A DNA stretch of 64,000 bases from Acidobacteriaceae bacterium (GTDB lineage Bacteria > Acidobacteriota > Terriglobia > Terriglobales > Acidobacteriaceae): positions 62,001 through 126,000 of the forward strand of contig JANXZM010000096.1 in the NCBI GenBank assembly GCA_025355505.1, read 5' to 3'. A model generated the notes under the pieces. That model was not told the origin of the DNA and searched no databases. It saw only the letters and a list, made by a program, of their open reading frames with translations. Of the stretch, positions 15,583-25,455 are shown in pieces (within the stretch, counting starts at the first letter, position 1; every line of letters starts with the position of its first letter). The position numbers were made by a program, and so were the translations under genes.

Positions 15583-18500
15583 TTAGAACTCGCACCGCAG
15601 CGAGAACTGCATCACGCGCGGCCTGCTCAACGTCGGGCTGCTATATGCTCCGAAGTTCCCGAAGGTTAGTGCAAACTGGTTTGCCGACTGGGCAGCGTCG
15701 AAGCGTACTGAGTTGGTCACGTTGAACACTTCCCAAGCAAATCTCGCGTGCTGCATTTCGGTAATCTTCCAAGTTTTTGACAAGCCGGTGTCAATTTCAA
15801 AGTAACCGGGCCCACGCAGTTCGTTACGCTGCCCAGACTCTCCTGGCAAGGGAAACCGGAATGCTCCGCTTGCCTGCGTAGTGTTTTTGAACATATTCGG
15901 ATTGCCCGAGGAATCGAGGAAGACGCCGATCTTGCCCGGCTTTCCAATTTGCACTGCCTGGCCTTGCAGCTGCCAGTTGGTTGGCCAGCCAGCTCCCGCG
16001 CCCATGCTGAATGGAAAACCACTGGTCCAGTGGGCGATGCCGGACAGACCCCAGCCTCCGATAAGGGCATCGGCAATTTTGCCTGTACCGCCGCCGAAGT
16101 GGCGGCCGCGGCCGAAAGGTACTTCGTAGACCCAATTGGCGTTGATCTGGTGCTTCGTGTCGAAATCGGATACCGCTCGTAACTGCTTCGGGGACCAGGA
16201 ATTGATGATCTGGCTGCCGAAACCGAAGCCCTCAAACTCGTTGATCCGCTCCGCATTGGAGCCAATATCAATCGATTTCGAGAAGGTGTAGTTGAAGTCG
16301 AATTGCAGACCGCTGCTCATGGCATGGCGAAGAGTGAGCTGCAGGCCGTGGTAGGCGCTGTTGCCAGTGCTCCGCCATGCATACAGCGAGGACCACTGGT
16401 CGTCGAAGAAGTTGAATGGCTTCCCTCCCAGGGGCTGTCCCGCCAATTGCGCGCATGCCGGCAAGCAGTGGAGGTCGGCAACGAACAGACCTGTGGTCTC
16501 ATTCCCCGCAAAGCAGGAGTACATGTCGTACATCGCCTGGGTCGCGGTCGTCGTTCCAGCGAACGATGAATTACCGGGTGCACAGCCTAGCCCTCCAGCA
16601 CCAAGACCGAAACCGAAACTGCCAGCTGCGGCTGGGAACAAGTGCTCCCAGTAGGGAATGGGCGCTAGCTGGCTGATGTCAGTACCCGCGTTTGCCGCCT
16701 TGGTGAGTGCTGTCGCCGCGGCAAAGTAGTCCATCTTCGAGGCCGGATCAACGATGTCCAGCGGCATTGCCAGGTCTTCCTCCTGCAGCAGTCGATGACC
16801 AAGCCGTCCGACGTAAGAAGCTTCAAAGACGAAGTTTCTGCTAAGTTCGCGCGTGATCGAAAAATCGAACACGTGCGAGTAGGGAGTCTTGAGCTTATCA
16901 TCCAAGCCCCAGTAGATTGCGAATGATCCGGCATCGGTGCCACCAGGAGGTGTGACCGTACCCGGGAACTGCGCGGGCGGCGGACCAACCACCTGTTGCC
17001 CGCAGAAGGATGTGTTCGCGGGTGGAAGGGTGGTGAGTTCCGCAAGGCGCGGCGTGCAATCCACCTTTTGCGACCCGGCCGGGTTGACCAATTGGGTGGT
17101 CAAGCCGAATGAGCCGTTCTTGTCGAAGCTGTTTATGATTCCCTCGCCGAAGTGGTCGTAATAAAGCCCGTAGCCGCCCCGGATCGAGCTCTTGCCCGCG
17201 CCCCCGAACAAGGTATGCAGGAAGCCGCTGCTGGCATGCGGCGAGTACGCAAACGCAAAGCGAGGAGCAAAGTCCTTATAGTCCCAGCCCCAATACGGCT
17301 GTTTTCCATTCGCCTGCCCGGAGAGATTCATGGACACGGTCGGGTGATAAGTATTCCCCTTCAGCATCGCTTGTGCGCGCTGGTTAAACCAGTCGTGAAA
17401 GCTGACATTGGGCGCCACCTGATTGCCATGGATCTCATACGGAGGTTGCAGCAGCGAGTATCGCAGCCCACCCGTAAGTACCAAGTTCGGGGTGACGCGC
17501 CAACTGTCCTGCGCGTACATCTCGACCTCGGTCGACTTGAAGTTGCGCGTGATCATTTCCCCAGGAGCGAAGATGTGTCCAGTCTTGTCCTGGTTGTAGG
17601 TCTTGTTGGTTTCGGTGAGTAAACCCGCAACCGCAGCAGTGGCGAAATCATAGGACTCGCCGAATGAGCCGTCGACGGCCGGGTAGCCAAAGGCTCCTGG
17701 ATCCAGGCTGCTTCCCGTATTGGCGATCCCCGCATGGTCCAGCCAGAAAACGTTGGTGTCCGCGGTCGAAATGTTCTGTGCGTTGCCGGTGCGGTTATTC
17801 CCGATAATCCGCAGATTGCCACCGAACTGGAACGTATGCTTGCCCTTGGTCCAACTCACGTCGTCCACCAGATTGTGCACGGGGACATTCGTCAGAACGG
17901 AGTTGGTGAAGCCCTGCACATCATCCAGACCACGGAAGTGGTTGAAATCGGTGGCGCTGAGTCCACTGCCACCGATACCCTGGCGGATAAACCCGTAACG
18001 CAGATTGTTCACCAGCGTGCTGCTGATCGCGGCAGTATAGCCAGCAAAAATACCCTTACTGTTGTTGGTACGGAAGTCATTCGCTGGTAGACCTGGATAT
18101 TGCGGTGCGGACGAGTCGTGGAAGTTTTGCAGGTGCCCCTTCAGAAAGAGGCTGTGGTTGCCGCTCTGAGTGAGCTTGTAGTCGAGTTTCACAATGTAGG
18201 TGTCAAGCTTGGCGGGAGCAGGCGCGGAAAACGTAAAAGCGCGGAAATCGAACCCATCCCCGAACGCATCGCTATTGGGCGAAGGATATTTCTGGAAAAT
18301 CGTCAGTGCATTGGGATCGGCCCCGCCGCCCCATGGACATGGGTTATTGGGAGCCGATTGACAGTTGGTATCCGTATTCGCCAGCCCAGCAGGCGTCATC
18401 GTCACCAACAACTGTTTAATCGGGTCCACCCTCGGATCGGAGCCTACGGTGAAATTTGCATTGGATTGGGCCACGCAGTTCGGATCCGAGAGGTTACACG

Positions 18501-19542
18501 GATACTGCACAACACCTGTCCGCAGCAAGTCGCTCGGCACCTCGCGCGTTGTCTGTACGGCCTCGTTCGTTCGCTGGCCTTCGTAATCGGCAAAGAAGAA
18601 GAGCCTGTCCTTTCTAATCGGGCCGCCAATCGAAGCCCCAAACGTGTTCCGAACCAGCGGGCCCGGGCGATTGGGCAGTCCTGACTGCAGTTCCGCATGC
18701 TTATTGAACCAGTCGTTGGCCTGGCCGATATTGGAACGGTTGTATTCATACAACGAACCATGAAAACTGTTCGTGCCGCTCTTGGTTACCATGCTCACCT
18801 GGGCGCCTGACGACCGGCCGGCATCCGCGTTCGAGTTGCTCGTAGTTACGCGGAATTCCTGAATTGAGTCGAGCGGGGCTTTCAGTGCACCTTGGAAAGC
18901 GTTGCCGAGCAATTGATCGTTGTTATCCAAACCGTCCAGCGTGATGTTGGTCTGGTCACTACGTGCGCCTGCCACGGAACCTCCGCGGCTATCAATGGCT
19001 GGGTCCACGTTTTGTCCGATGTAAGTGACACCGGGCTGCAAGCTTAGAATCGCTGCCGGATCGCGCCCTTCCGCGGGAAGATTAATGAGCTGCGTACTGT
19101 TGAACACGTTGCCCTGACTTGCGTCGGTCATATTCACCAGCGGCGCCTCGCCGCCTTTCACCTCGACGACCTCGGTTGTGCCTTTTACCTGCATGGCGAT
19201 GTCCAGCGTCGCCGGTTGGCTCACTTGCAGGACGACCTTATCCTGCTTGAGCGTGGCAAACCCCGTCACGGCTACCGTCAGCGTGTAGGTTGCTGGTGGG
19301 ACCTCGAGAAATTGATATACACCGTCGTTACCCGCTTTGGTGGTTCGCGAATACCCGGTCGCAGGATTGTTGAGTGTGACGGTTGCGCCCAGCAGAACCC
19401 CCCCTTTGGGATCGGTGACCGCGCCGCGCAGGGACGTAGTTGCGGACTGAGCAGAAACCAGAGTGCTGACGGCAAGGAAAAAACCAACCAACAACGCAAC
19501 TACACCTGAGCCAGGACGCACGGGAGACTCCTTAATTACCAC
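15583..19542 (-). CDS. Oar-like TonB-dependent receptor with carboxypeptidase-regulatory domain
   Basis: A 1319-residue outer membrane protein. After a signal peptide (to about VSAQS, residue 33) comes a carboxypeptidase-regulatory-like beta-sandwich (about 36-118: TTSLRGAVTDPKGGVLLGAT...ATYTLTVAVTGF). Then comes a plug region (NLPAEGRDPAAILSLQPGV) with TLDGLDNNDQLLGN and SIQEFRVTTSNSNADAGRSS. The remainder is a long beta barrel ending in a terminal Phe, the usual outer-membrane assembly signal. This architecture is the Oar/TonB family that is greatly expanded in Acidobacteriota and is thought to take up large substrates or oligosaccharides. No substrate-binding or enzyme partner is adjacent, so the ligand is unknown. 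Confidence 0.9.
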   Translation of the reverse strand: MVIKESPVRPGSGVVALLVGFFLAVSTLVSAQSATTSLRGAVTDPKGGVLLGATVTLNNPATGYSRTTKAGNDGVYQFLEVPPATYTLTVAVTGFATLKQDKVVLQVSQPATLDIAMQVKGTTEVVEVKGGEAPLVNMTDASQGNVFNSTQLINLPAEGRDPAAILSLQPGVTYIGQNVDPAIDSRGGSVAGARSDQTNITLDGLDNNDQLLGNAFQGALKAPLDSIQEFRVTTSNSNADAGRSSGAQVSMVTKSGTNSFHGSLYEYNRSNIGQANDWFNKHAELQSGLPNRPGPLVRNTFGASIGGPIRKDRLFFFADYEGQRTNEAVQTTREVPSDLLRTGVVQYPCNLSDPNCVAQSNANFTVGSDPRVDPIKQLLVTMTPAGLANTDTNCQSAPNNPCPWGGGADPNALTIFQKYPSPNSDAFGDGFDFRAFTFSAPAPAKLDTYIVKLDYKLTQSGNHSLFLKGHLQNFHDSSAPQYPGLPANDFRTNNSKGIFAGYTAAISSTLVNNLRYGFIRQGIGGSGLSATDFNHFRGLDDVQGFTNSVLTNVPVHNLVDDVSWTKGKHTFQFGGNLRIIGNNRTGNAQNISTADTNVFWLDHAGIANTGSSLDPGAFGYPAVDGSFGESYDFATAAVAGLLTETNKTYNQDKTGHIFAPGEMITRNFKSTEVEMYAQDSWRVTPNLVLTGGLRYSLLQPPYEIHGNQVAPNVSFHDWFNQRAQAMLKGNTYHPTVSMNLSGQANGKQPYWGWDYKDFAPRFAFAYSPHASSGFLHTLFGGAGKSSIRGGYGLYYDHFGEGIINSFDKNGSFGLTTQLVNPAGSQKVDCTPRLAELTTLPPANTSFCGQQVVGPPPAQFPGTVTPPGGTDAGSFAIYWGLDDKLKTPYSHVFDFSITRELSRNFVFEASYVGRLGHRLLQEEDLAMPLDIVDPASKMDYFAAATALTKAANAGTDISQLAPIPYWEHLFPAAAGSFGFGLGAGGLGCAPGNSSFAGTTTATQAMYDMYSCFAGNETTGLFVADLHCLPACAQLAGQPLGGKPFNFFDDQWSSLYAWRSTGNSAYHGLQLTLRHAMSSGLQFDFNYTFSKSIDIGSNAERINEFEGFGFGSQIINSWSPKQLRAVSDFDTKHQINANWVYEVPFGRGRHFGGGTGKIADALIGGWGLSGIAHWTSGFPFSMGAGAGWPTNWQLQGQAVQIGKPGKIGVFLDSSGNPNMFKNTTQASGAFRFPLPGESGQRNELRGPGYFEIDTGLSKTWKITEMQHARFAWEVFNVTNSVRFDAAQSANQFALTFGNFGAYSSPTLSRPRVMQFSLRCEF

Positions 19543-19749
19543 GGATTTCCTTTTTGATCTCGAAAACGTTCAACAGTCTACACCCGTTTTGCTTCCTGTG
19601 CGTTGCTTGAATTGAGGGGGGCGGGAGTTTCCGGGACCGGGTTCGTTTTAAAACACGGTGTTTGCGGGGCGGAGGCGCTGCCCCGGTCTGAGGTCGCTGC
19701 TGAGCTGCGCTCGGCTTGGACAGGGCAAAGCTCCGTCCCCATACAAACG

Positions 19750-20856
19750 CTAGTCTTCGTGGCGGGCTGTGGCGTAGTAACCGCTTCGCGCCTGGACTTT
19801 CAAATCCGGCTGCTTGGGCTTGATCTGGACTTTGCGGAAAGAGCCGTCGCGGGTGGTGTTGGTGGGCACGTAACCAACGTTGTACTGGCTGCGGAGTTCC
19901 TGGGAAATCTGGTCGAAGGCCTGGCGGAGTTTTTCGATCTTGTTGCCGACTTCGATTACGCGTCCGCCGGTTTCCTGGGTAAGCTTTTTCATGTCGGAAT
20001 CGCCGGAGTAGCCGCCAAAGCCGTAGAAGCCACGGTCGGCGATGAGCAGCACGTAGCAGATGGCATCGGCTTTCTGGGCAGCTTCGATGGCATCTTTGAT
20101 CTTGACTCGGCTGCCCTGATCTTCTCCGTCGGTGAGCAGGATCATCGCCTTGCGGCCAACTTCGTGGGCGAATTCGTCATGCGAAGCAAGATAGACGGCG
20201 TCATAGAGCGCGGTGCCGCGTGGGCCGGTCGAGGAGCATGGAATCGGGCCTTGCGGGCCAATCGGTCCCCCAGAACAACTGACCCCGCCGTTGTTGATCT
20301 TGGCCTCGTTGAGCGCATGTTTGAGCCTGCTAACGGAGCTGGTGAAATCTTGCAGCAAGTTGATGTCGACATCGAAGCTGATGACGAAGGCTTCGTCTTT
20401 CGGGCGCAGCGTGCTCTCCAGGAACGAGCCCCCAACTTCTTTTTCCATATCGAGGACGCGCTGCTGGCTGCCACTGGAATCGATGAGAATGCCGAGGGTC
20501 AGCGGCAGATCGGTTTCCGCCTTGAAATATTTGATGGTCTGGGGCTGGCCGTCCTCGGACAGGTCGAAATTGTCCTTGGTGAGGTTGGGGATCAGCGCGC
20601 CATGCTTGTCTTTGATGTTGAAGAACAACTGGACGACTTCGACGTTGACCTTGAGCGTCGCGACGGACTGGTCTTGCGACTGCTCGTTCGAAGCGGCCGG
20701 CGAAGCGGCCGGGGCAGTGGCCGCCGGAGCCGGAGAATTCTGCGCGGCTGCGGGAAGCGACATGGCCGTCACCAGAGCGAGCGTCACCAGAGCGAACATG
20801 GCCAGAGTGAACCTGGCCGTGGCCAGGCATCGTTTGAAATGTAGTTTGGGCATCAA
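19750..20856 (-). CDS. Secreted VWFA-related protein (copy 2)
   Basis: A 368-residue paralogue of the 12689 gene. A signal peptide ends near AAAQN (residue 40), then a short Ala/Pro linker, the VQLFFNIKDKHGALIPNLTK DNF block, and a VWFA domain with a canonical DSSGS metal site (126-130) and LLTDGEDQGS. A Gly/Pro insert (GPIGPQGPIPC) sits in the middle of the VWFA domain, and the C-terminus is KVQARSGYYA. It is transcribed away from the third copy, with a 144-nt shared promoter region. Confidence 0.85.
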   Translation of the reverse strand: MMPKLHFKRCLATARFTLAMFALVTLALVTAMSLPAAAQNSPAPAATAPAASPAASNEQSQDQSVATLKVNVEVVQLFFNIKDKHGALIPNLTKDNFDLSEDGQPQTIKYFKAETDLPLTLGILIDSSGSQQRVLDMEKEVGGSFLESTLRPKDEAFVISFDVDINLLQDFTSSVSRLKHALNEAKINNGGVSCSGGPIGPQGPIPCSSTGPRGTALYDAVYLASHDEFAHEVGRKAMILLTDGEDQGSRVKIKDAIEAAQKADAICYVLLIADRGFYGFGGYSGDSDMKKLTQETGGRVIEVGNKIEKLRQAFDQISQELRSQYNVGYVPTNTTRDGSFRKVQIKPKQPDLKVQARSGYYATARHED

Positions 20857-21000
20857 AGTTTTTATCCCGAGACTTTGCTAGTCTATCCTGTAAGGAACTG
20901 TAACGGTTAGATGCACCAAAGAGACGCGGCTGGGCATCTGTATTCGTAAAAAACGATCAAAGAATTAAAGAAAGAAGAAAGAAAGATAGGGGAGTCCGGG

Positions 21001-22332
21001 ATGGCCAGGAAAATTAGCACGGTACTGATTCTGGGGCTGACATTATTGCTGGCGGGCGCTTTGGCGGCGCAGCAGAAGCCTGAGGAGATCCCGGACGCTC
21101 CGTCGGCGACGCGTCCGATACCGCCGCCGGAGCCACCCAGCCCGCGGCCCGGAGCGAATGAGGAGACCACGCCGGATGCGCCGCCGCCGGATAATTCCGG
21201 TGCGGGGGTGACAACCGGGTCGAAGGAAATGCCCCGAAGCGCTCCGGATTCAGCGAGTGAGAAGACGGAAGAAAAACTGCCGCCGCCGCCGATGCCTCCC
21301 GTAAAAACGGTGCCCGCGGGCAGCGTTCCGCGGGATTTGGAAACTGGGAATGATCTCTACACGATCACGGTGACCAAGAACTTGGTGCTGGTTCCGGTTA
21401 CGGTAAAGGACAGCGCAGGCCGGTTGGTGGGCGGCTTGCTGCCCAAGGATTTTTCGGTTCTGGAAAGCGGGCAGAAACAGACGTTGGAGTTTTTCACCAG
21501 CGATGCGTTTGCGCTTTCGGCGGCGGTGGTCTTCGATACGGGTATGCCGGACGTGGGTTTGAAGAAGGTACAGGAAACGCTGTCGGCATTGCAGGGAGCG
21601 TTCAGTCAGTTCGATGAAGTTGGGCTCTATACCTATAGCAGCACGGTAGGCCGGGTGGCCGACTACAGCGGCGTGGGCAAGCAGTTGACGGTAGCTCTGA
21701 ACCAGGTCAAAGGGTATAGCGGAGCAAATAATGGACCTCCGGTGACGAGCGGGCCGCTCGGGCCGCAGGGGCCGTATATCAACGGGCATCCGCTGGATAT
21801 TCCGGTACAGCCGGTTTCGACGCCGCCGAAGGTCGCCCGGGTTATGAACGACGCGATCTTGCTCGCGGCGCGCGATCTTTCAAAACGCGACCGGGCGCGG
21901 CGGAAGATCATCTTCGTCATCAGCGACGGACGGGAACAGGGCTCGACCGCCAGCTACGCCGATACGCTAAAAGTGCTGCTGACGCAAAACATCACCGTGT
22001 ACGCGGTGGGAGTGGAAAGCGCGGCGATCCCGGTATACGACCGGCTGCAGCGGATCCACCTGCCGAAGACGGGGAAACTTCTGGGCTACAGCGACATTCT
22101 GCCGAAATACGTCTCGGCAACTGGAGGAGGCAGGGTGTACAACGAGTTGGGGCAGGCCGACATCGAACGGGCGTACGCCCGGGCCATCGGAGACGCGCGC
22201 AATCAGTACACCCTGGGTTATTCGCCCAAGAAGGGCATTGGCGGATATCGGCAGATCGAAGTGCGGGTGCTGCGTCCGGAAGTGAAGGTGTATGCCAAGG
22301 ACGGATATTATCCTCTGCCCACGGCGCGATAA
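21001..22332 (+). CDS. Secreted VWFA-related protein (copy 3), degenerate metal site
   Basis: A 443-residue third paralogue. The signal peptide runs to about LAAQQ (residue 25), followed by a long Pro-rich region (about 27-110) and then LVLVPVTVKDSAGRLVGGLL and the VWFA-like domain. Where copies 1 and 2 have DASNS and DSSGS, this protein reads DTGMP (179-183), so the metal-binding serines are lost. The later FVISDGREQGS loop is kept. It carries the same GPLGPQGPYI insert as copy 2, and ends KVYAKDGYYPLP. It is divergent from copy 2 and probably arose from it. Confidence 0.84.
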   Translation: MARKISTVLILGLTLLLAGALAAQQKPEEIPDAPSATRPIPPPEPPSPRPGANEETTPDAPPPDNSGAGVTTGSKEMPRSAPDSASEKTEEKLPPPPMPPVKTVPAGSVPRDLETGNDLYTITVTKNLVLVPVTVKDSAGRLVGGLLPKDFSVLESGQKQTLEFFTSDAFALSAAVVFDTGMPDVGLKKVQETLSALQGAFSQFDEVGLYTYSSTVGRVADYSGVGKQLTVALNQVKGYSGANNGPPVTSGPLGPQGPYINGHPLDIPVQPVSTPPKVARVMNDAILLAARDLSKRDRARRKIIFVISDGREQGSTASYADTLKVLLTQNITVYAVGVESAAIPVYDRLQRIHLPKTGKLLGYSDILPKYVSATGGGRVYNELGQADIERAYARAIGDARNQYTLGYSPKKGIGGYRQIEVRVLRPEVKVYAKDGYYPLPTAR

Positions 22333-22407
22333 GCGGATGGAGCGGCTAAGCGTTTGAACCCGTAGTGGTTTAGTAACGTGGGTAACCTGCGCCAGAGCCT
22401 TCCGGTG

Positions 22408-22416
22408 TGGTATAAA
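22408..22416 (+). promoter_or_regulatory. Extended -10 box upstream of the mglA-like gene
   Basis: TGG followed by TATAAA lies about 109 nt before the TTG start of the GTPase gene. The -35 region is not recognisable. Motif reading only. Confidence 0.35.
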
Positions 22417-22524
22417 AACCAGCAGTAACCGATACTGTATTCAGGTGGATTTATAGTGAGAGGGCTCGCGCTTTGAGGGAGTGGTTCGCGAGGGTCTTTT
22501 CGCAGGAGTTTCTGAGGAAACCTT

Positions 22525-23112
22525 TTGAGTTTCATCAACTTCGCAGCACGCGAGATCAACTGCAAGATCGTCTACTATGGTGCCGGATTAGGCGGCAAGA
22601 CGACGAATCTTCAGTTCATCTTCCAGAAAACAGCCGAACAGCAGAAGGGCAAGATGATCTCGCTGGCCACCGAGACCGATCGAACCCTGTTCTTCGACTT
22701 CCTGCCGCTGGATCTGGGTACGGTGCGGGGCTTCAAGACGCGTATTCACTTGTACACGGTTCCGGGACAGGTCTTTTATGACGCCAGCCGCAAGCTGATT
22801 CTCCGCGGAGTGGATGGCATCGTCTTCGTGGCCGATTCTCAGCAGGAGCGCATGGACGCCAACGTCGAAGCGCTCGACAACCTGATGTCGAACCTCAAAG
22901 AACATGGCTACGACTTCAATAAACTTCCCTACGTCCTGCAGCTGAATAAGCGTGACCTGCCGGATGTGCTCCCGGTGGACGCCCTCTCCAGGGAACTGCG
23001 CAAGAAAAACGAGGCGGTGGTAGAGGCGGTGGCCTTCCAGGGTGTGGGCGTATTCGAGACGCTCAAGGAAATTGCAAGGCAAGTGCTCACAGAGCTGAAG
23101 CAGGGCGGGTAA
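22525..23112 (+). CDS. mglA: MglA-type small Ras-like GTPase
   Basis: A 195-residue bacterial Ras-like GTPase, of the family that sets cell polarity and controls gliding or type IV pili in Myxococcus. The P-loop is [10 protein letters not shown] (G1), the G3 region reads TVPGQ where Ras has DTPGQ (a feature of MglA proteins), and G4 is NKRD. The central [16 protein letters not shown] is the MglA block. The start is TTG, with GAGGAAA just upstream. No MglB/roadblock partner is nearby, so its GTPase-activating protein must be encoded elsewhere. Confidence 0.9.
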   Translation: MSFINFAAREINCKIVYYGAGLGGKTTNLQFIFQKTAEQQKGKMISLATETDRTLFFDFLPLDLGTVRGFKTRIHLYTVPGQVFYDASRKLILRGVDGIVFVADSQQERMDANVEALDNLMSNLKEHGYDFNKLPYVLQLNKRDLPDVLPVDALSRELRKKNEAVVEAVAFQGVGVFETLKEIARQVLTELKQGG

Positions 23113-23173
23113 GGCAGCTATCAGTTTTCAGTTCCCAGTAAAATCCCCAACACAATAATCCAGTTCGATTTTC

Positions 23174-25129
23174 TCACTCTAGGCCCTCCGACATCTCTTC
23201 CCATTCCTTCATCAGGTTATGCAGATCGTTTTTCTGGCGAGCCAGTTCCTGCGTCTGGCGCTGAGTTTCCTCCGCGCTCACAAAGCTCTGAAGCTCCGTT
23301 TCACACAGGGCAATCGCGGCTTCGGCGCGGGCAATCTCTTCTTCTATTTCGTGCAGACGGTCTTCCATCTGCTGGCGCTTGATCGGGTTCAGGCGCTTGC
23401 CTTTGGCTTCGGCGGCATCGGCGGTGGGCGCACCGTCTCCGTTCACGGGCACAACTGAAGACGCGGATGAAATAGTGGACGGCTTCGGTATTTCCACAGC
23501 AACCGCGGCTCTTCCCTGCTTTCGCCAGAGATACTCTTCGTAATTTCCGGGATAGATTTCTACTTTGCCGTCGCCGATTTTGAAGACTCGCGTCGCCAGG
23601 TTGTCGATAAAATAGCGGTCGTGGGAAACGAAGACTACTGTGCCGGTGTACTTCATCAGCGCTTCCAGCAGCACATCCTTAGCGCGCAGGTCGAGATGGT
23701 TAGTGGGCTCATCGAGCAACAGGAAGTTGGCGGGGTGCAGCAGCATCTTCAGCAGCGCGTAGCGGTTGCGCTCGCCGCCGGAGAGGACGCCTATGCGCTT
23801 AAAAACATCGTCGCCCGAAAAAAGGAAACAGCCGAGCAGGCTGTGCAGCTGGGTTTGCGTGGAGGCGGGCGCGAGTTCGCCGAGGTCCTCCAGGATGCGC
23901 GCTTCCGGATCGAGTTCTTTGTATTGGTCCTGCGCGAAATAGTCGGGCTCGACGTTGTAGCCCAGCTTGTATTCGCTGGCGGTGAGTGGCTCTTGTTGCG
24001 CCAGCAGTTTAATCAGGGTGGACTTCCCTGCTCCGTTGACTCCGACTAACGCTACGCGCTCGCCGCGCTCGATCATGAAATTTACATCTTCAAAAACTTT
24101 ATGATCGCCGTAACTTTTCGCGACGTTCGCAAATTCGGCGACGATGCGCCCGCTCGGCTTCGGCTGCGGGAAAGAAAAGTGGACGGTCTTCTCTTCTTCC
24201 GGAATTTGAATCCGCTCCATTTTCTCAAGCTCTTTAATGCGGCTCTGCACCTGCTTGGCTTTGGTGGCCGTGTAGCGGAAACGGTTGATGAACACTTCCA
24301 GCTGCTCGATGCGGTCGTGCTGCGTTTTGTAGGCGGATTCGAGCTGCTCCTTGCGTGCCGCTTTGCCGGCGAGGTACTGGTCGTAGTTGCCGGCGTAGAA
24401 GTGCATCTGCTTGTTCCAGATTTCCACGATGCGTTTGACGGTGATGTCGAGAAAATAGCGATCGTGCGAGATGAGAACAAACGCATAAGGATAGCTTGTC
24501 AGGTACTCCTCAAGCCAGTTGCGGGCTTCGAGATCGAGATGGTTGGTGGGTTCGTCGAGCAGGAGCAGGTTGGGCTTCTGGAGCAGAAGTTTCGCGAGCG
24601 CGATGCGCATCTGCCAGCCGCCGGAGAATTCTTCGGTTCGGCGGGTCCAGTCGTCGCGATGGAAGCCAAGGCCGGTGAGTACTTGACCAACCTGGGCTTC
24701 GAGCGTGTAGCCGTCGCGGGCGACGAATTCGTATTCGAGCTTTTGGTAACGGTCGGCGACGTTGGAGTATTCGGGCCCCGCGTGGTCGAGTTCCGACATG
24801 CTACGGGTGAGCGACTCCATTTCTTTTTCGATGGCGTGGAGTTCGGCAAACACGAACATGCACTCGGCAAAAATGGTACGGCCGGTCATCGTGAGGCCGT
24901 CCTGCGGAAGATATCCGGTCGAGATGCCTTTCGCGCGCGAGATGGCGCCGTAGTCGAGCGACTCGCTCCCGCCAAGAATTTTCATGACGGTGGACTTGCC
25001 GGTGCCGTTGGCTCCGACCAGACCAATGCGCGATTCTGGCGTGATCAGCCAGTCGGCGTTCTCGAACAAGAGCTTGTGGCCGTAGCGCTTGCCGGCGCCG
25101 GAGAGTTGGATCATGGGTGTCTCTATCAA
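23174..25129 (-). CDS. ABC-F family ATPase (ribosome-associated)
   Basis: A 651-residue protein with two ATP-binding cassettes and no membrane segment, the ABC-F architecture whose members act on the ribosome. Cassette 1 has GANGTGKST, EFSGGWQMR and LLLLDEPTNHLD; cassette 2 has GVNGAGKST, LSGGERNRYAL and LLLDEPTNHLD. The inter-domain linker (about 250-320) is a charged helical pair, the P-site tRNA interaction motif region. A C-terminal coiled coil (about 585-650) resembles Uup/YdiF members. No resistance context is seen, so a housekeeping translation role is more likely than antibiotic protection. Confidence 0.92.
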   Translation of the reverse strand: MIETPMIQLSGAGKRYGHKLLFENADWLITPESRIGLVGANGTGKSTVMKILGGSESLDYGAISRAKGISTGYLPQDGLTMTGRTIFAECMFVFAELHAIEKEMESLTRSMSELDHAGPEYSNVADRYQKLEYEFVARDGYTLEAQVGQVLTGLGFHRDDWTRRTEEFSGGWQMRIALAKLLLQKPNLLLLDEPTNHLDLEARNWLEEYLTSYPYAFVLISHDRYFLDITVKRIVEIWNKQMHFYAGNYDQYLAGKAARKEQLESAYKTQHDRIEQLEVFINRFRYTATKAKQVQSRIKELEKMERIQIPEEEKTVHFSFPQPKPSGRIVAEFANVAKSYGDHKVFEDVNFMIERGERVALVGVNGAGKSTLIKLLAQQEPLTASEYKLGYNVEPDYFAQDQYKELDPEARILEDLGELAPASTQTQLHSLLGCFLFSGDDVFKRIGVLSGGERNRYALLKMLLHPANFLLLDEPTNHLDLRAKDVLLEALMKYTGTVVFVSHDRYFIDNLATRVFKIGDGKVEIYPGNYEEYLWRKQGRAAVAVEIPKPSTISSASSVVPVNGDGAPTADAAEAKGKRLNPIKRQQMEDRLHEIEEEIARAEAAIALCETELQSFVSAEETQRQTQELARQKNDLHNLMKEWEEMSEGLE

Positions 25130-25218
25130 TATAGCGGACGGGCGGCAGCCATCCGCTCTCAGCCGTGAGTAAAATCTTCCGTTTGACGACGTGCCACATT
25201 TTGTGACACAATCACAAA

Positions 25219-25455
25219 ATGCCGAGCGTCAACATACGCGAGCTTCGGGACACCAAGCGGCTGAAGGCTTGGCTGCGTGCCGGCAAGACCGTGGAACTCC
25301 GGGAGCGAGACGAGGTGATTGCCCGCATCGTTCCGCAAGGATCGCCGCCGCAGCCCGGCGATTGGCCTGATTTCGCGGCTCTTCGTAAGGAAATTTTGGG
25401 TGATCGCGTTGTGCCGGGAGCGGACTTGGTTATTAAGGAGCGCGGCCGCTATTGA
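25219..25455 (+). CDS. Antitoxin, VapB/Phd-like (pair 2)
   Basis: A 78-residue protein with VNIRELRDTKRLKAWLRAGK and TVELRERDEVIARIVPQG, matching the short N-terminal DNA-binding fold of Phd/VapB-type antitoxins, then an extended acidic C-terminal tail. It lies directly upstream of a PIN-domain gene, and its TGA overlaps the toxin TTG as TTGA. A cacattttgtgacacaatcacaaaatg stretch just before the start contains TTTTGTGAC and GTCACAAAA-like half sites, which could be an operator. Confidence 0.78.
   Translation: MPSVNIRELRDTKRLKAWLRAGKTVELRERDEVIARIVPQGSPPQPGDWPDFAALRKEILGDRVVPGADLVIKERGRY

Noticed and set aside
19603..20844. Long plus-strand frame of about 413 codons
   Set aside because: It is fully antisense to the VWFA protein of 19750-20856, which has a signal peptide, MIDAS motif and paralogues. 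The plus frame has no recognisable domain.
24101..25168. Plus-strand frame of about 355 codons
   Set aside because: It is the complement of the ABC-F gene, whose two cassettes are unmistakable.
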